Shown: in pieces, positions 1 through 7,656 of the stretch
How the letters are laid out: every line of letters begins with the position of its first letter
Position numbering within the stretch: the first letter of the stretch is position 1
Assembly (NCBI GenBank): GCA_016200225.1
Contig: JACQFD010000013.1
Location: 1 to 60,654, forward strand
From: Planctomycetota bacterium
GTDB taxonomy: Bacteria; Planctomycetota; UBA1135; JACQFD01
DNA: 60,654 bases
Direction of reading: 5' to 3'
Program-made: the position numbers and the translations under genes
The notes under the pieces: model-generated
Told to the model about the DNA's origin: nothing
Seen by the model: only the letters and a program-made list of their open reading frames with translations
The model's database searches: none

Positions 1-401
1 GATGATCCTTGGGAATCAACGATTCCAATGTGACGGCGAAAAAAAGAGTGCCTTGTGAGTCGATTCGTCCGCGCATCGCCCTATTGTATCAATTATTTGT
101 ATGATTCAAGCGAATTTCCTGGTTTTGCACAGGCCTGCTAGCATTCCTGGCTGCCCAATGGAGCCTCATTTCAACGACTCGTATTGCGCACTCACTTACT
201 TGCATACACGAAAGTTCCCTTCGACGACGGATTCCAATGTATTCCCCCTCCTGCCCCGTGACGCCTCGCGAGAACGAAGGATGTGTACGATCCGGCATTC
301 CCGGCCGTCGCCCGCGCCACGCAGCCCGTCGAGTTTTTACAGTTGCCACCGCAACGACAGCGCGCGATTCTCGGTGGAATGCTAATGTTTTCGATTGGAG
401 C
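1..401. other. no gene recognised
   Basis: I see no convincing gene in this stretch. The open frames in it are short, rich in Arg and Ser, and overlap each other on both strands, as expected of non-coding or decayed sequence. From about 361 it shares a further 40 bases with the sequence just before repeat T5 near 17,370, so the repeat unit described at 402 may start earlier in some copies. Confidence 0.5.
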
Positions 402-467
402 GGTGAATTTTGATTATATTTTCGCTCTTAACATCCAATGCGGGTCGGCGTTTCCGCGCACGTCACG
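402..467 (+). repeat. T repeat, copy 1
   Basis: This is one of six copies of an interspersed sequence of about 66 bp. The shared pattern is a GTGAATTT start, then CTCTTAACATCCAA in the middle, a GGGTCGG core and a CAGGTCAC-like end. This copy is diverged at its right end. All six copies lie in the accessory part of the window and all have the same orientation. Confidence 0.7.
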
Positions 468-482
468 CCGTATGCAGCGTTG

Positions 483-680
483 CTATTTGGTCCTTCGCGC
501 TTCTATCAATGGCAAAATGATGCCGAGAGTGATGGCGAAACGAAATGATGTATCCCAGTCTATAGTGCCTGCTCCATGAACGATAAGATTCCAAAGCAAC
601 GTTACAATGATGGATACAATCAGTGTTGTTACGAACACGGTTCCAAAATCAACAAGTAACTTTTTGATGTTTAATTTCAA
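483..680 (-). CDS. small membrane protein, unknown function
   Basis: A 65-residue protein with two likely membrane segments, at about residues 12-34 and 47-60, an N-terminal Lys-rich cytoplasmic tail and a basic C-terminus (ARRTK). The long hydrophobic run with Val, Ile, Leu and Thr looks like a genuine membrane helix and not a chance open frame. The apparent start is TTG at 680, in a Lys/Asn-rich beginning typical of real N-termini; no clear ribosome binding site is seen, so the start is uncertain. It stands alone between repeats T1 and T2. I do not recognise the family and infer no function beyond membrane location. Confidence 0.6.
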   Translation of the reverse strand: MKLNIKKLLVDFGTVFVTTLIVSIIVTLLWNLIVHGAGTIDWDTSFRFAITLGIILPLIEARRTK

Positions 681-1084
681 TTTTCTTTTGGATAGGGAAA
701 CGACGTAAAAAACTGGCCGCGATTCTACTGAAACGTAAACGTATTGTGTGGTGAATTTTGAATTGTGGACCCGCTCTTAACATCCAGCGAGTATCGGTTT
801 TTCCGCCGCAGGCCAATCTCCCGCGCCCTCGGAAGCCATGCGGGCGGAGCTTGACATCCACGCGCTGCGGCGAATTCGCGGAATGCTGCGGGAAGGGATT
901 GGTGCTCGACGCCATTCTCATTTCGCCATTCGAATTTCCCGCGTCTTGACGGATTGCGGCGCGGGGAGGAGGCTAATGAACGTAATGGATATTCAATTCG
1001 CAGCAGTTAGTCGATCGCGACATTTCCGTGGTGACTTATGCGAAAGAGTTTCGCGAATATTACAGAGGTGAGGTTAACTGAATT
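681..1084. other. intergenic region with T repeat and no gene
   Basis: This 400-bp stretch carries T repeat copy 2 (751-817) and otherwise nothing I can support. The open frames on either strand are short and overlap. A GAGGTGAGG sequence at its right end could be the ribosome binding site of the next gene. Confidence 0.5.
751..817 (+). repeat. T repeat, copy 2
   Basis: A well-preserved copy of the 66-bp T sequence, with the GTGAATTTTGAATTGT start, the CTCTTAACATCCA middle and a GGTTTTTCCG right part. Read on the minus strand it is open, as it is in T3 and T5, and gives similar peptides containing a Thr-Asp-x-Arg-Trp-type core. Confidence 0.75.
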
Positions 1085-1351
1085 ATGAGACGTCAGGCAT
1101 TCATAAGAAAATTAACAGGTCGGGCGGTGCATCTAATTGGGACAATAGTCGAGGGAGAACTTGTCCCATTGGCTAAATGCAAGACTCCGGTTCGCGTGGA
1201 GATTTCCGAGGAAGACGGGGCGTTCTTCTTGTTCCGATTTGATTTAGATAACGATTGCGTTGCAGATACATGGCATAAAACGCTTGATGAGGCGATGCGC
1301 CAGGCTGAAGTCGAATATGGGATATTGGAAAGCGATTGGCGTGATATATAA
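1085..1351 (+). CDS. small conserved-looking protein, unknown function
   Basis: An 88-residue soluble protein. The N-terminal 30 residues are basic, followed by an acidic, aromatic-rich half containing a GAFFLFRFD stretch, a DTWHKTLDEA stretch and an ESDW end. The pattern of a beta strand pair, a Thr-Trp-His motif and an amphipathic helix resembles small uncharacterised proteins common in Planctomycetota; that resemblance is from memory and was not checked. The ATG start at 1085 follows a GAGGTGAGG sequence about 12 bases upstream. No partner gene is adjacent. Function unknown; the reading frame itself looks real because of its balanced composition and purposeful acidic C-terminus. Confidence 0.65.
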   Translation: MRRQAFIRKLTGRAVHLIGTIVEGELVPLAKCKTPVRVEISEEDGAFFLFRFDLDNDCVADTWHKTLDEAMRQAEVEYGILESDWRDI

Positions 1352-1589
1352 GAATAGCGCACGTGTGCGGGACGTAAACAATGTGTGTCCAGCATCAAAT
1401 TGGCACGTTCAACGGGAGTCAGACTGCAACCGCGTCGCGATGCGCTCGCCACCGCGCGTCCGTTGATGCCGCCGGAATCGCGCAAGATGGACGCATGGTC
1501 TGTGTAAACGAGTTCGCTTGAACGAATATGTGCGATCGCGGATGAATTGTGATGTTCGGCGAAGCGCAAATTCCAGTATGGGCCAACTA

Positions 1590-2600
1590 TCAATTCATCG
1601 TCAGCTTGGATTTGAACACACCGTTCGTGATTGTATTCGTGTCGGGACCCGGACCAAAGGACTTCGGCAGCACGGCCTCCCACGTGCCTTCGATGCTATT
1701 CGCCGTCTTGCCGGTAATTGTAATTTTATAGGTAGTATTGGCGAGACCGCTCGTCCAGCCGTTCGGATTGCCGTTATCCGTCTCGATATAATTGATCGTC
1801 GCGCCGCCCTGTCCGGTATTGTAAACTGTCGGCACCGTGCCGTTCGTCAAATCATAAGAAAAAGAGAAATCGATGGAGATGCCGGTCATGCCGAATGTCT
1901 GGCCGTTCAGGAACACCTGACTCGTGGCCACCTCGAAAGTTCCGGCGAGGAAGGAGCCTTTTACAACAAGCGGCGTACCGTTGGCGGTCGCCTCGATGCG
2001 ATCGGGGCCACCGATCGGCGCAGGCGGAACGTTACAAGTAATGTTACCCGCCTGAGCCTGACCGATTTTGTTATCGACGACGACGGCGTATGACCCCGCC
2101 GCGAGCTTCGGCATCACGAACGTGATCTGTATATTCGTCCACGTCAAAACTTTTGCGCTCTTTCCGTTGACGAGAACTTTACCTTTCTTCGAACCGAAGA
2201 AATCGCCGTTGATCGTAACTGTATCCTTTGGCGCGGCCGTCGTAGGCGTAAAATCGGTGACGCCGGGGTCCGGAACGGTCAGCGCCGCCGATGCAGTCGT
2301 CGAATCTTTCTTTACCTTTACGCTCACGTCGAATGTCCCCTTCGCGACGGTTTGCAAGGTCGCGACGATTTGCGTCGCGGTGAAGCTTTTCACTTTCAGC
2401 GTGTACTTTTTCGAACTCCCGGTCGTCACGAGCGCGACCGTTGGCTTCGACGCGAATCCCGAACCGGTAATGGTAATATCCTGTCCCGTCGTGGCCTGCG
2501 GCGGCACGACGCTATTGATCGCGACCTGTGCATTCGCGAACGCGACAAACGTTACAAAAAACAGAGTGAAAGCAGCAATACGAAGGAGAGAATTTGGCAT
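1590..2600 (-). CDS. secreted IPT/TIG-domain protein
   Basis: A 336-residue exported protein. Residues 1-24 form a signal peptide with an ANA-Q cleavage site. Two immunoglobulin-like IPT/TIG repeats follow, at about 26-110 and 113-190; each opens with the typical pattern of a Pro-rich strand, a Thr-Gly-rich turn and a GxGF or GDFFG motif. The C-terminal part, about 200-336, is beta-rich, Thr/Asn/Gly-rich and not recognised. IPT/TIG domains usually serve in surface adhesion or carbohydrate-binding proteins, so a cell-surface or secreted role is inferred. The start at 2600 is supported by the signal peptide. It is a single gene; T repeat copy 3 and R repeat copy 4 lie upstream of it. Confidence 0.85.
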   Translation of the reverse strand: MPNSLLRIAAFTLFFVTFVAFANAQVAINSVVPPQATTGQDITITGSGFASKPTVALVTTGSSKKYTLKVKSFTATQIVATLQTVAKGTFDVSVKVKKDSTTASAALTVPDPGVTDFTPTTAAPKDTVTINGDFFGSKKGKVLVNGKSAKVLTWTNIQITFVMPKLAAGSYAVVVDNKIGQAQAGNITCNVPPAPIGGPDRIEATANGTPLVVKGSFLAGTFEVATSQVFLNGQTFGMTGISIDFSFSYDLTNGTVPTVYNTGQGGATINYIETDNGNPNGWTSGLANTTYKITITGKTANSIEGTWEAVLPKSFGPGPDTNTITNGVFKSKLTMN

Positions 2601-2870
2601 GGCACCCGCCCGTTCAGACTATATTGGGTCTTTCGAGAGCCAATCAGTATTTCTGCCCGGTGCCGGATTGTCAACAGAGTCGGGAGCCATACGTCCAAGG
2701 CTTGCACAAACCTCTGTCGGTGCACCTCTTGACGTTCGTCTTCTGTCACACGGATTATCTAACAGTCTGGTTGGGAAATTGTAATATCGAATCGGGAACT
2801 CGTTCGACAAAAGCGTTGGAACGGCTGTCCCGACGCGTTGGAGCGGGCGCGGCGAGCGGAGAGCGGAGAG
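2601..2870. other. upstream region of the IPT gene, no gene seen
   Basis: This holds the presumed promoter of the minus-strand IPT protein, but I cannot point to a clear -35/-10 pair. Open frames here are short and not convincing. Confidence 0.4.
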
Positions 2871-2936
2871 GTGAATTTCGAATTGTATATTTACTCTTAA
2901 CGTCCAACGTGGGTCGGTTCTTCCGGGGCAGGTCAC
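2871..2936 (+). repeat. T repeat, copy 3
   Basis: A close match to the T consensus, from GTGAATTTCG to GGGGCAGGTCACC. It ends about 38 bp before R repeat copy 4. Its minus-strand reading is open across the whole repeat. Confidence 0.8.
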
Positions 2937-2973
2937 CGCGGGGCGCGCCCCGATGGATTGATCCGACGGCGTG

Positions 2974-3176
2974 CTGTCCAAGTAACGATTCATTACTAAT
3001 AGCACTTGACCGCGAACGAAAATCAGCGAAATTCGAACACCGAAGTTCGATCGGCGCAGGAATTTCGGCATTCGGTGGCCCGACGATAACTAACAACAAC
3101 TTCGATTTTCGATCTGCCGGTAGGGTACAGGCGCAGTCGAATTCGAATGTCGACACTAGTTATTGTTAACTTCTTC
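2974..3176 (-). repeat. R repeat, copy 4 (inverted)
   Basis: The reverse complement of the roughly 200-bp R sequence. Read on the minus strand it runs from GAAGTTAACAATAACT to a CGCTGATTTTCG-like part, a TGCTATTAGTAATGA stretch and a TTGGACAG end. Together with copy 2, in the opposite orientation, it brackets the decayed recombinase sequence at 3208-3639, with the inner ends of both repeats facing that sequence. Confidence 0.75.
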
Positions 3177-3207
3177 GGCCGTCGCCGCGAAAGTTACTAT
3201 CCCGCGA

Positions 3208-3401
3208 AGACCAAGAGACCCGACGCGACCCCGCTCGGCGCCGCGATCCAACAATTCGTCCTCATTGCCGACGCGCACGCGCCCGAGAAACAATCAACGG
3301 CTCTCCGCTCGATCCTCGCCGGAGCCCGCGTCGATGTACCGAAGCAGATTGTTAAACTAACGTTTCGACCCGCCGCCGCCGCCGTGCCGCAGATCGCGTG
3401 A
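3208..3401 (+). pseudogene. C-terminal remnant of a serine recombinase
   Basis: This is a decayed copy of the last 64 or so codons of the intact serine recombinase at 13,070-14,347. From a PDATPLGAAIQQFVL stretch to the AVPQIA end the two are nearly identical in protein, with scattered base differences throughout. Everything upstream of this tail is lost: the sequence before 3208 belongs to an R repeat. No start codon or catalytic domain remains, so it cannot make an active recombinase. Its stop overlaps the start of the next remnant by GTGA exactly as in the intact pair, so it comes from the same two-gene arrangement. Confidence 0.85.
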
Positions 3402-3639
3402 CTTGCCCCGACGTTGAATTCCGTTTGATCGTCTCGACCAAGGTCGGAAACGCGAGGCCGAGGCGCACGTGGGCAAGAACGATGCGCAGGAACCGCACCC
3501 GTCGCGGAAGGACCGGCAACTCGCGTTGGCGGTATGGATCGAACGGGAAATTGCCGCCGGGAATGTTTATAATTATGCTGAGGCAGCTCGCGTAATTGAG
3601 GTTTTGAGGGTGCGCGTTACACATCTTGTACGATTGCTA
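3398..3639 (+). pseudogene. frameshifted remnant of the recombinase-linked HTH gene
   Basis: This is a decayed copy of the HTH-type gene at 14,344-14,661. It begins at the same overlapping GTG and keeps the start (CPDVEFRL-VSTK), but loses frame soon after the VSTK codons, where the intact gene reads a Gly-Arg-Lys-Arg stretch. Further downstream the DNA still matches the segment coding for the RQLALALWIER part and the HTH helix pair, and similarity fades near 3639. R repeat copy 2 starts about 20 bases later. It is not functional. Confidence 0.8.
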
Positions 3640-3660
3640 TAAATGCCGGCATCGGCGGAA

Positions 3661-3862
3661 AAAGTTAATAATAATTGATGTCGAGATCCGAGTTCGATAG
3701 CGTCCGTTCCCTGCCCACAGAGCGAAGAACGAAGGTTTTGTTGCATTTCGTTGCACCGCTAAATTTCGAAGTCTCCGCGACGATCGAAGTTCGGTGTGCG
3801 AATTTCGCTGGTTTTCGATCGTGGAAATTGCGTTTTATTAATGACGGAGTTTTTGGATACTG
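3661..3862 (+). repeat. R repeat, copy 2
   Basis: A diverged copy of the R sequence, starting AAAGTTAATAATAATTGATG and running through GCCCACAGAGCGAA and GGTTTTCGATCG to a TTTTTGGATACT end. It lies in the opposite orientation to copy 4, with the recombinase remnant between them. The stretch 3863-3988 to its right has no recognisable content. Confidence 0.7.
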
Positions 3863-3988
3863 CACGACGAGCAACCGCGGGAGTAAGAAAATCTGGGGAA
3901 GGGTGACCTATTCCCGGACCACAACGTCCAGACGATCGCCAGCGGCGAGAAATCGCACCGGCAAAGCTCTCCTCACCCAACCCTAACC

Positions 3989-4222
3989 ATGAACTCCAAA
4001 ACTGTACTCCTGGACCTCAATCCAAATCGCCCTGAGCTGTTTCTCGAGGACCTCAATCGTCACTTCGCGCACAACCACAACGCGAATTGGCACAAGGTCA
4101 CACGTCACGCCAACGGACACTACGAATTCACTTTCGAATTTGCCTCGTCCGACGATTCGCACAAGGACTCCGCTCCTGTGCAAAATCCCTCCTCATCTCA
4201 CCAACATTCCCACAACTCCTAA
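3989..4222 (+). CDS. possible small protein, His/Asn-rich
   Basis: A 77-residue open frame from an ATG at 3989. The first 55 residues look protein-like: a hydrophobic strand (KTVLLDLNP), an amphipathic part with a HFAHNHNANWHKV stretch, and a YEFTFEF strand. The end is Ser/His-rich and low in complexity. No ribosome binding site is apparent. The next gene begins 36 bases downstream. I do not recognise the family. It could be a chance frame in decayed DNA; the alternating hydrophobic pattern is the only argument for it. Confidence 0.4.
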   Translation: MNSKTVLLDLNPNRPELFLEDLNRHFAHNHNANWHKVTRHANGHYEFTFEFASSDDSHKDSAPVQNPSSSHQHSHNS

Positions 4223-4257
4223 TCCCCTCCAATAAGCATAATCGCTTACAAACTGAT

Positions 4258-4686
4258 ATGTTCCCTTCTAGCCTCACCCTCCCGATCATCTTCTGTTCCC
4301 TTACTTCTATTCTTAATGATTCCTCTGTCCGGCCAAATCGCGCGCTAAACGGGCAAAATACGGCGCAGGATTCTTTGGTCGCACCTGCTCGTTCGAATGA
4401 AATCAGCGTAACAAATACGTGCAATTCGAGCGGCAACTGGGATCGGAACGAATTTACTAATAGCTGGCCGATTGGCAGCTGGATCAATCAATCGACATGG
4501 ACGAACTTCAATTGGGGCACTATTGGCCTTAATTCCAACGAGTCCTGGGATCGCACCGACGCAGGCACGTGGACCATGTGGCTGGCAACAGGTGGGGTAA
4601 GAAAATCGTGGAATGTAAGCGTAAATGCTTCCGCAGGTTTTTGGGCGCCATGCCTCCTGAGTCGCAACACTTTTCTGAAGATTTAA
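4258..4686 (+). CDS. possible secreted Trp/Asn-rich protein
   Basis: A 142-residue frame from the ATG at 4258. The N-terminus (MFPSSLTLPIIFCSLTS) is hydrophobic and could be a signal sequence. The body is rich in Asn, Ser, Trp and Thr, with repeated Trp-containing turns such as SGNWDRNEF, GSWINQSTW and NFNWGT, as in small beta-rich exported proteins. A neighbouring frame contains a stronger signal-peptide-like stretch (PLLLFLMIPLSG) that stops early, so a frameshift near 4330 is possible and the gene may be broken. A good rho-independent terminator lies 38 bases after the stop, which supports real expression. Family not recognised. Confidence 0.45.
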   Translation: MFPSSLTLPIIFCSLTSILNDSSVRPNRALNGQNTAQDSLVAPARSNEISVTNTCNSSGNWDRNEFTNSWPIGSWINQSTWTNFNWGTIGLNSNESWDRTDAGTWTMWLATGGVRKSWNVSVNASAGFWAPCLLSRNTFLKI

Positions 4687-4723
4687 TTTATTGTTCTTCC
4701 TGACTCTGACTCCGCAAACCGAA

Positions 4724-4759
4724 GAAAGCCCAGGGTTAAGCCTTGGGCTTTCTCTTTTT
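4724..4759 (+). terminator. rho-independent terminator
   Basis: A GAAAGCCCAGGG arm and a CCTTGGGCTTTC arm pair almost fully around a short TTAAG loop, followed at once by a T-rich tail (TCTTTTTA). Position and orientation fit termination of the plus-strand gene ending at 4686. Confidence 0.85.
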
Positions 4760-5025
4760 ATTAATATTTGCTGACCCGATTCCTCGCGTCGGTTGAGACT
4801 TGGGTTCTGTTGGTAAATGCTTGCGTGCCACATTCGGCGATATCGTGCGCATCGCTGGTTTGAAACCGACGCGCTCCGTAGAGATTGACCTGACGCGCGG
4901 CATGCACTTTCGGGCACGGCACAAACGCAGGATTGCGATCAACTCGGCAACGTCGAACCGCACGGGCGTCGCCGTCCGTACGGCAGATGATTCTGACTGA
5001 AACGCTTATGGCGAAATATGGGCAG
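4760..5025. other. no gene recognised
   Basis: A short plus-strand open frame (4800-5000) has a basic composition and no recognisable family. I see no other signal before T repeat copy 4. Confidence 0.4.
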
Positions 5026-5091
5026 GTGAATCTTTACTTGTACACTTGCTCGTAACATCCAGCGGCGGTCAGTTTCTCCGAACAGGTCAGG
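5026..5091 (+). repeat. T repeat, copy 4
   Basis: A diverged T copy (GTGAATCTTTACTTGT start, GCTCGTAACATCCAGC middle, CGAACAGGTCAG end). It abuts the IS3-type OrfA stub on its right, so the stub's reading frame on the minus strand runs straight into the repeat. Confidence 0.65.
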
Positions 5092-5168
5092 GGAATCGCC
5101 GATGGCGCCACGTCGGCGTCTTTCAGGATGTTAATGATCTGCTCGTCGGTGAACTTGCTCTTGCGCAT
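5092..5168 (-). pseudogene. IS3-family OrfA N-terminal stub (old copy)
   Basis: Read on the minus strand from the ATG at 5168 this gives MRKSKFTDEQIINIL, the hallmark start of the helix-turn-helix protein OrfA of IS3-family transposons. The similarity ends after about 25 codons at the T repeat; the rest of OrfA and all of OrfB are missing. About 35 bases upstream of the ATG (a TTTTTGGGGATGCGGTGT stretch on the plus strand) are also shared with the second stub near 20,263, so part of the element's end is preserved. It is a dead remnant. Confidence 0.75.
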
Positions 5169-5361
5169 CGGATTGGATTTTTGGGGATGCGGTGTAAAGT
5201 TTCAAGTGGACCAGATCTTGGGGGGAAAACGCGAGGCGAGCGCACGGAATTAGGCGTTTGTCGTATTCGGAGTTTTGTGTGAGACTACATCTCGTCAATG
5301 CTCGCCTCGCCGGCGACAGCTCGATCCCCCATTCGACCAAGCAATCATCGAAATCGAAACC

Positions 5362-5823
5362 ATGAGCCGAATCACAATATCCATTCTTTCCGGACTAGCA
5401 CTGATTCCCATGCTTCTGACGCCCGTGCCTGCCAGAGTTGTAACTGTATCAGGACCACTCTCGGGCAGTTGGAAGCTCACGGTCCACTACAAAACATTCT
5501 TCGACGACGGAAGCAAACCGGTCATTAAAACTACAATTGACGACGCGGTCATAACGGACGACTCGACAGGCCTCTCTTCCAATGCTACAATAACGGTCAC
5601 GCCTTCGAACGGCGATCCACAATTTGTACTTTCGGGGAAACGCGTGGGTACGGCATTCCGGGTAGTTTCGGACCCGCTCGCAGCTAGCGATATGACGCTC
5701 GCGGGAGAAGCTGTTATAAATAAGAAAACCGCGTTCGCGGTCAGCGCCAGTGGCGCCGGCTCAACATCAGCAGCGGGCAAGATCGGACTCCGAACCTTCA
5801 CCGGCAAGCGAACGGGTCCGTAA
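5362..5823 (+). CDS. small secreted beta-rich protein
   Basis: A 153-residue protein with an N-terminal signal sequence (MSRITISILSGLALIPMLL, cleavage probably near residue 25). The mature part alternates short hydrophobic strands with Asp, Ser, Thr and Gly turns: SGSWKLTVHYKTFF, NATITVTPSN, QFVLSGKRVG, AFAVSASGAG. This looks like a single small beta domain exposed outside the cytoplasm. I chose the ATG at 5362 because it places the signal peptide at the N-terminus; the frame is open further upstream to 5275 without a sensible leader. The family is not recognised. It stands alone, with an IS3 stub to the left and R repeat copy 5 to the right. Confidence 0.7.
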   Translation: MSRITISILSGLALIPMLLTPVPARVVTVSGPLSGSWKLTVHYKTFFDDGSKPVIKTTIDDAVITDDSTGLSSNATITVTPSNGDPQFVLSGKRVGTAFRVVSDPLAASDMTLAGEAVINKKTAFAVSASGAGSTSAAGKIGLRTFTGKRTGP

Positions 5824-5835
5824 TATTGGGTACCG

Positions 5836-6005
5836 CAGTGTCCAATTATTCCATCGCTGATAAAACATATTGTCCACGAACGAGAATGAGCGAAATTTGA
5901 ACGCGAAATTTGGATCGGCGACGAACTTTCAGCGTTTGGCGGTGCGGAAAAATGTAACGAACCCATCGAATTTCGGTCTGCCGCCGGGTTGCCGGCGCGG
6001 CCAAA
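5836..6005 (-). repeat. R repeat, copy 5 (inverted)
   Basis: A diverged reverse-strand copy of R. On the minus strand it shows GGCGGCAGACCGAAATTCGA, then CCGCCAAACGCTGAAA, GTTCGTCGCCGATCCAAATT and a TTGGACACTG end. The beginning of the repeat (the TTAATAATAATTGA part) is not recognisable here. The bases from 6006 to 6170 hold nothing I can name. Confidence 0.65.
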
Positions 6006-6170
6006 ACGAAAGCGATTGCCAACGAACCCGACCGAGTTCCCCCGCTCCCAAAAATATTTGAAGCATTGGCCCGAACGGGAATTCGAATGCCGCGCGCGTC
6101 GTTCGCCCGCAAAATCAATGTTCTCGACGCGAACAGGACGACCAACCAAGCGCGCCTGCTGGATTCGCCC

Positions 6171-6498
6171 AACGCCAACGCCACCCACACCGACGCTACT
6201 GTTCCGCCGCGAGTATCGTTAAACAACTCGAAACGCGCGTCTCCGAGAGTTTGTGAGACGGAAACCGAGTCGCTATCCGCATCGAAAAACGCCAACTGCG
6301 CCACGATCGCGAACACGCCGCCGCTGCCGGCCATCCGCCCAAAATCGCGCGCACGCCGCCGCAATGCGCCACGGCGAAACACTGCGAAAACGGTGGCAAT
6401 TCAAGCAAACAGGCCCGCGTCCCGGCCTGCTCACCGCAACTACAATTCGACTCCCCGCGTGACTACAAAAGCGTTACGAATTCGATACTTTGGCTCCC
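6171..6498 (+). repeat. long direct repeat, left copy (tRNA-Asn 3' flank)
   Basis: This 328-bp sequence is repeated at 20,780-21,106 in the same orientation, with only scattered substitutions and small indels. In the right copy the last 8 bases (TGGCTCCC) are the 3' end of the tRNA-Asn gene including its encoded CCA. The left copy keeps those 8 bases but no more of the tRNA. Weaker similarity extends about 80 bases further left in both copies. The arrangement marks the end of an element inserted at the tRNA 3' end, or a duplicated flank. Confidence 0.85.
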
Positions 6499-6950
6499 CG
6501 ATCCCCACCATGTGAAGTGGCTCTCGCGCTTAACAAGTTTCCGCTCCGAGCCCATTTAGGACTTGAACTATTTTATAACCAATTAGATTCCAATGAGTTA
6601 TGATCTGGCCATTTTGCGCGTTTTGTAGCTTTCCGAGAAATCGCGCCGCGGATTCCGCCGTTTCGTGGCCGCCAGGACCCAAAATCGGGGCTATTTGATA
6701 GCTAATAATCGACCCAAATTGGAAAAATAGTGTCGCCCAAGAGTCGAAACGCGTAAGTCGCGCGCAAGGTTGGGAGTAGCAATCCCGGCGTTGCCAAAAC
6801 TAGGTTTCAATGACCCACTCAGGAGCCTTCCTCATGCGGCCACCCTGTGAAATACGCTGGAGCAGGTAAAGGACTCCCAGCCGCGTTTCGATTGCGAAAA
6901 GCCATGTCGTGCGTGATTGAACTTCCGGAGTTAAACTATGGACGACTCAA
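6499..6950. other. left end of the presumed younger element, no gene
   Basis: These 450 bases follow the left long repeat directly. I find no convincing gene, only short frames. If the element model is right, this is its left end and upstream control region for the DUF433 gene. Confidence 0.45.
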
Positions 6951-7202
6951 ATGTCCATGAACGAACCCACTGATTGGAGCTCGCGCATCACGGTCGATCC
7001 CACGGTGCTTGTGGGCAAACCCGTAATTCGCGGCACTCGCATCGCCGTCGAGTGGGTTGTCGAGCTCCTGGCCCGGGGTTGGACGGAATCGCAGGTTCTG
7101 GATAATTATCCTGGACTCGCGCTCGAAGACATCCGCGCGTGTCTTGCCTACGCGGCGAGTGCTCTTCAACACGAGCGGGTTTTCCCGATCGCGAAGGGTT
7201 GA
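6951..7202 (+). CDS. DUF433 antitoxin-like protein
   Basis: An 83-residue protein that matches the DUF433 family, small winged-helix-like DNA-binding proteins often encoded next to a PIN-like DUF5615 protein. The typical core is present: ITVDPTVLVGKPVIRGTRI, then a helix with ARGWTESQVLDNYPGL and an LEDIRACLAYAA helix. A second ATG two codons in (6957) is an equally good start. The DUF5615 gene follows 16 bases later in the same direction, so the two form a toxin-antitoxin-like pair in which this protein is the presumed antitoxin and autoregulator; that role is inferred from the family and from the neighbour. Confidence 0.9.
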   Translation: MSMNEPTDWSSRITVDPTVLVGKPVIRGTRIAVEWVVELLARGWTESQVLDNYPGLALEDIRACLAYAASALQHERVFPIAKG

Positions 7203-7218
7203 CGGCGAGATCAAATCG

Positions 7219-7590
7219 TTGGGTAAATTTCTCGCCAACGAAAACGTTCCGCGCTCGGCAGTGTTTGCATTGCGCGACGCAGGTCATGACGTGGCCTGGA
7301 TCCGAACGGATGCACCGGGAGTCTCAGACGAATTCGTCTTAAAGAGATCATTAGCCGAGGGCCGGGTACTGATAACATTTGACAAGGGATTTGGAGAATT
7401 AGTGTTTGCCGCCGGAATGCAAGCAAGCAACGGAGTCATACTGCTCAGAATGAATTGTAATGATCCCACAACGACCGCCCGGCGCATAGCATACTCGATC
7501 GGCCTGCGCGAAGATTGGTCCGGGCACTTCTCGGTCGTCGACGATCTCAGGATTCGAATGGTGCCGCTCGGGAACGCGCGACAAAACTAA
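7219..7590 (+). CDS. DUF5615 PIN-like putative nuclease toxin
   Basis: A 123-residue protein of the DUF5615 family, a PIN-like fold proposed to act as an RNase partner of DUF433 proteins. The usual blocks are visible: FLANENVPRSAV at the N-terminus, LRDAGHDVAWI, then LAEGRVLITFDKGFGEL with the conserved Thr-x-Asp and Phe-Gly. The common first motif is Asp-Glu-Asn; here it reads Asn-Glu-Asn, so a presumed metal-binding Asp may be missing. I chose the TTG at 7219 as start because the frame has no ATG near the expected N-terminus and this gives the family's usual length. It lies just downstream of the DUF433 gene. Confidence 0.85.
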   Translation: MGKFLANENVPRSAVFALRDAGHDVAWIRTDAPGVSDEFVLKRSLAEGRVLITFDKGFGELVFAAGMQASNGVILLRMNCNDPTTTARRIAYSIGLREDWSGHFSVVDDLRIRMVPLGNARQN

Positions 7591-7656
7591 TGTAAGCGGA
7601 ATTGACTGCAGTAGAATGCAAACATTGCGACAACGTGCGGCCTGTAGCTTGGCCCC

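Noticed and set aside
283..579. A 98-codon plus-strand frame across T repeat copy 1.
   Set aside because: It runs through the repeat and antisense to the small membrane protein; only a short stretch near codon 25 looks protein-like.
2068..2784. A 238-codon plus-strand frame opposite the IPT protein.
   Set aside because: Its apparent hydrophobic pattern mirrors the Thr/Val-rich IPT gene on the other strand; the IPT frame has a signal peptide and domains.
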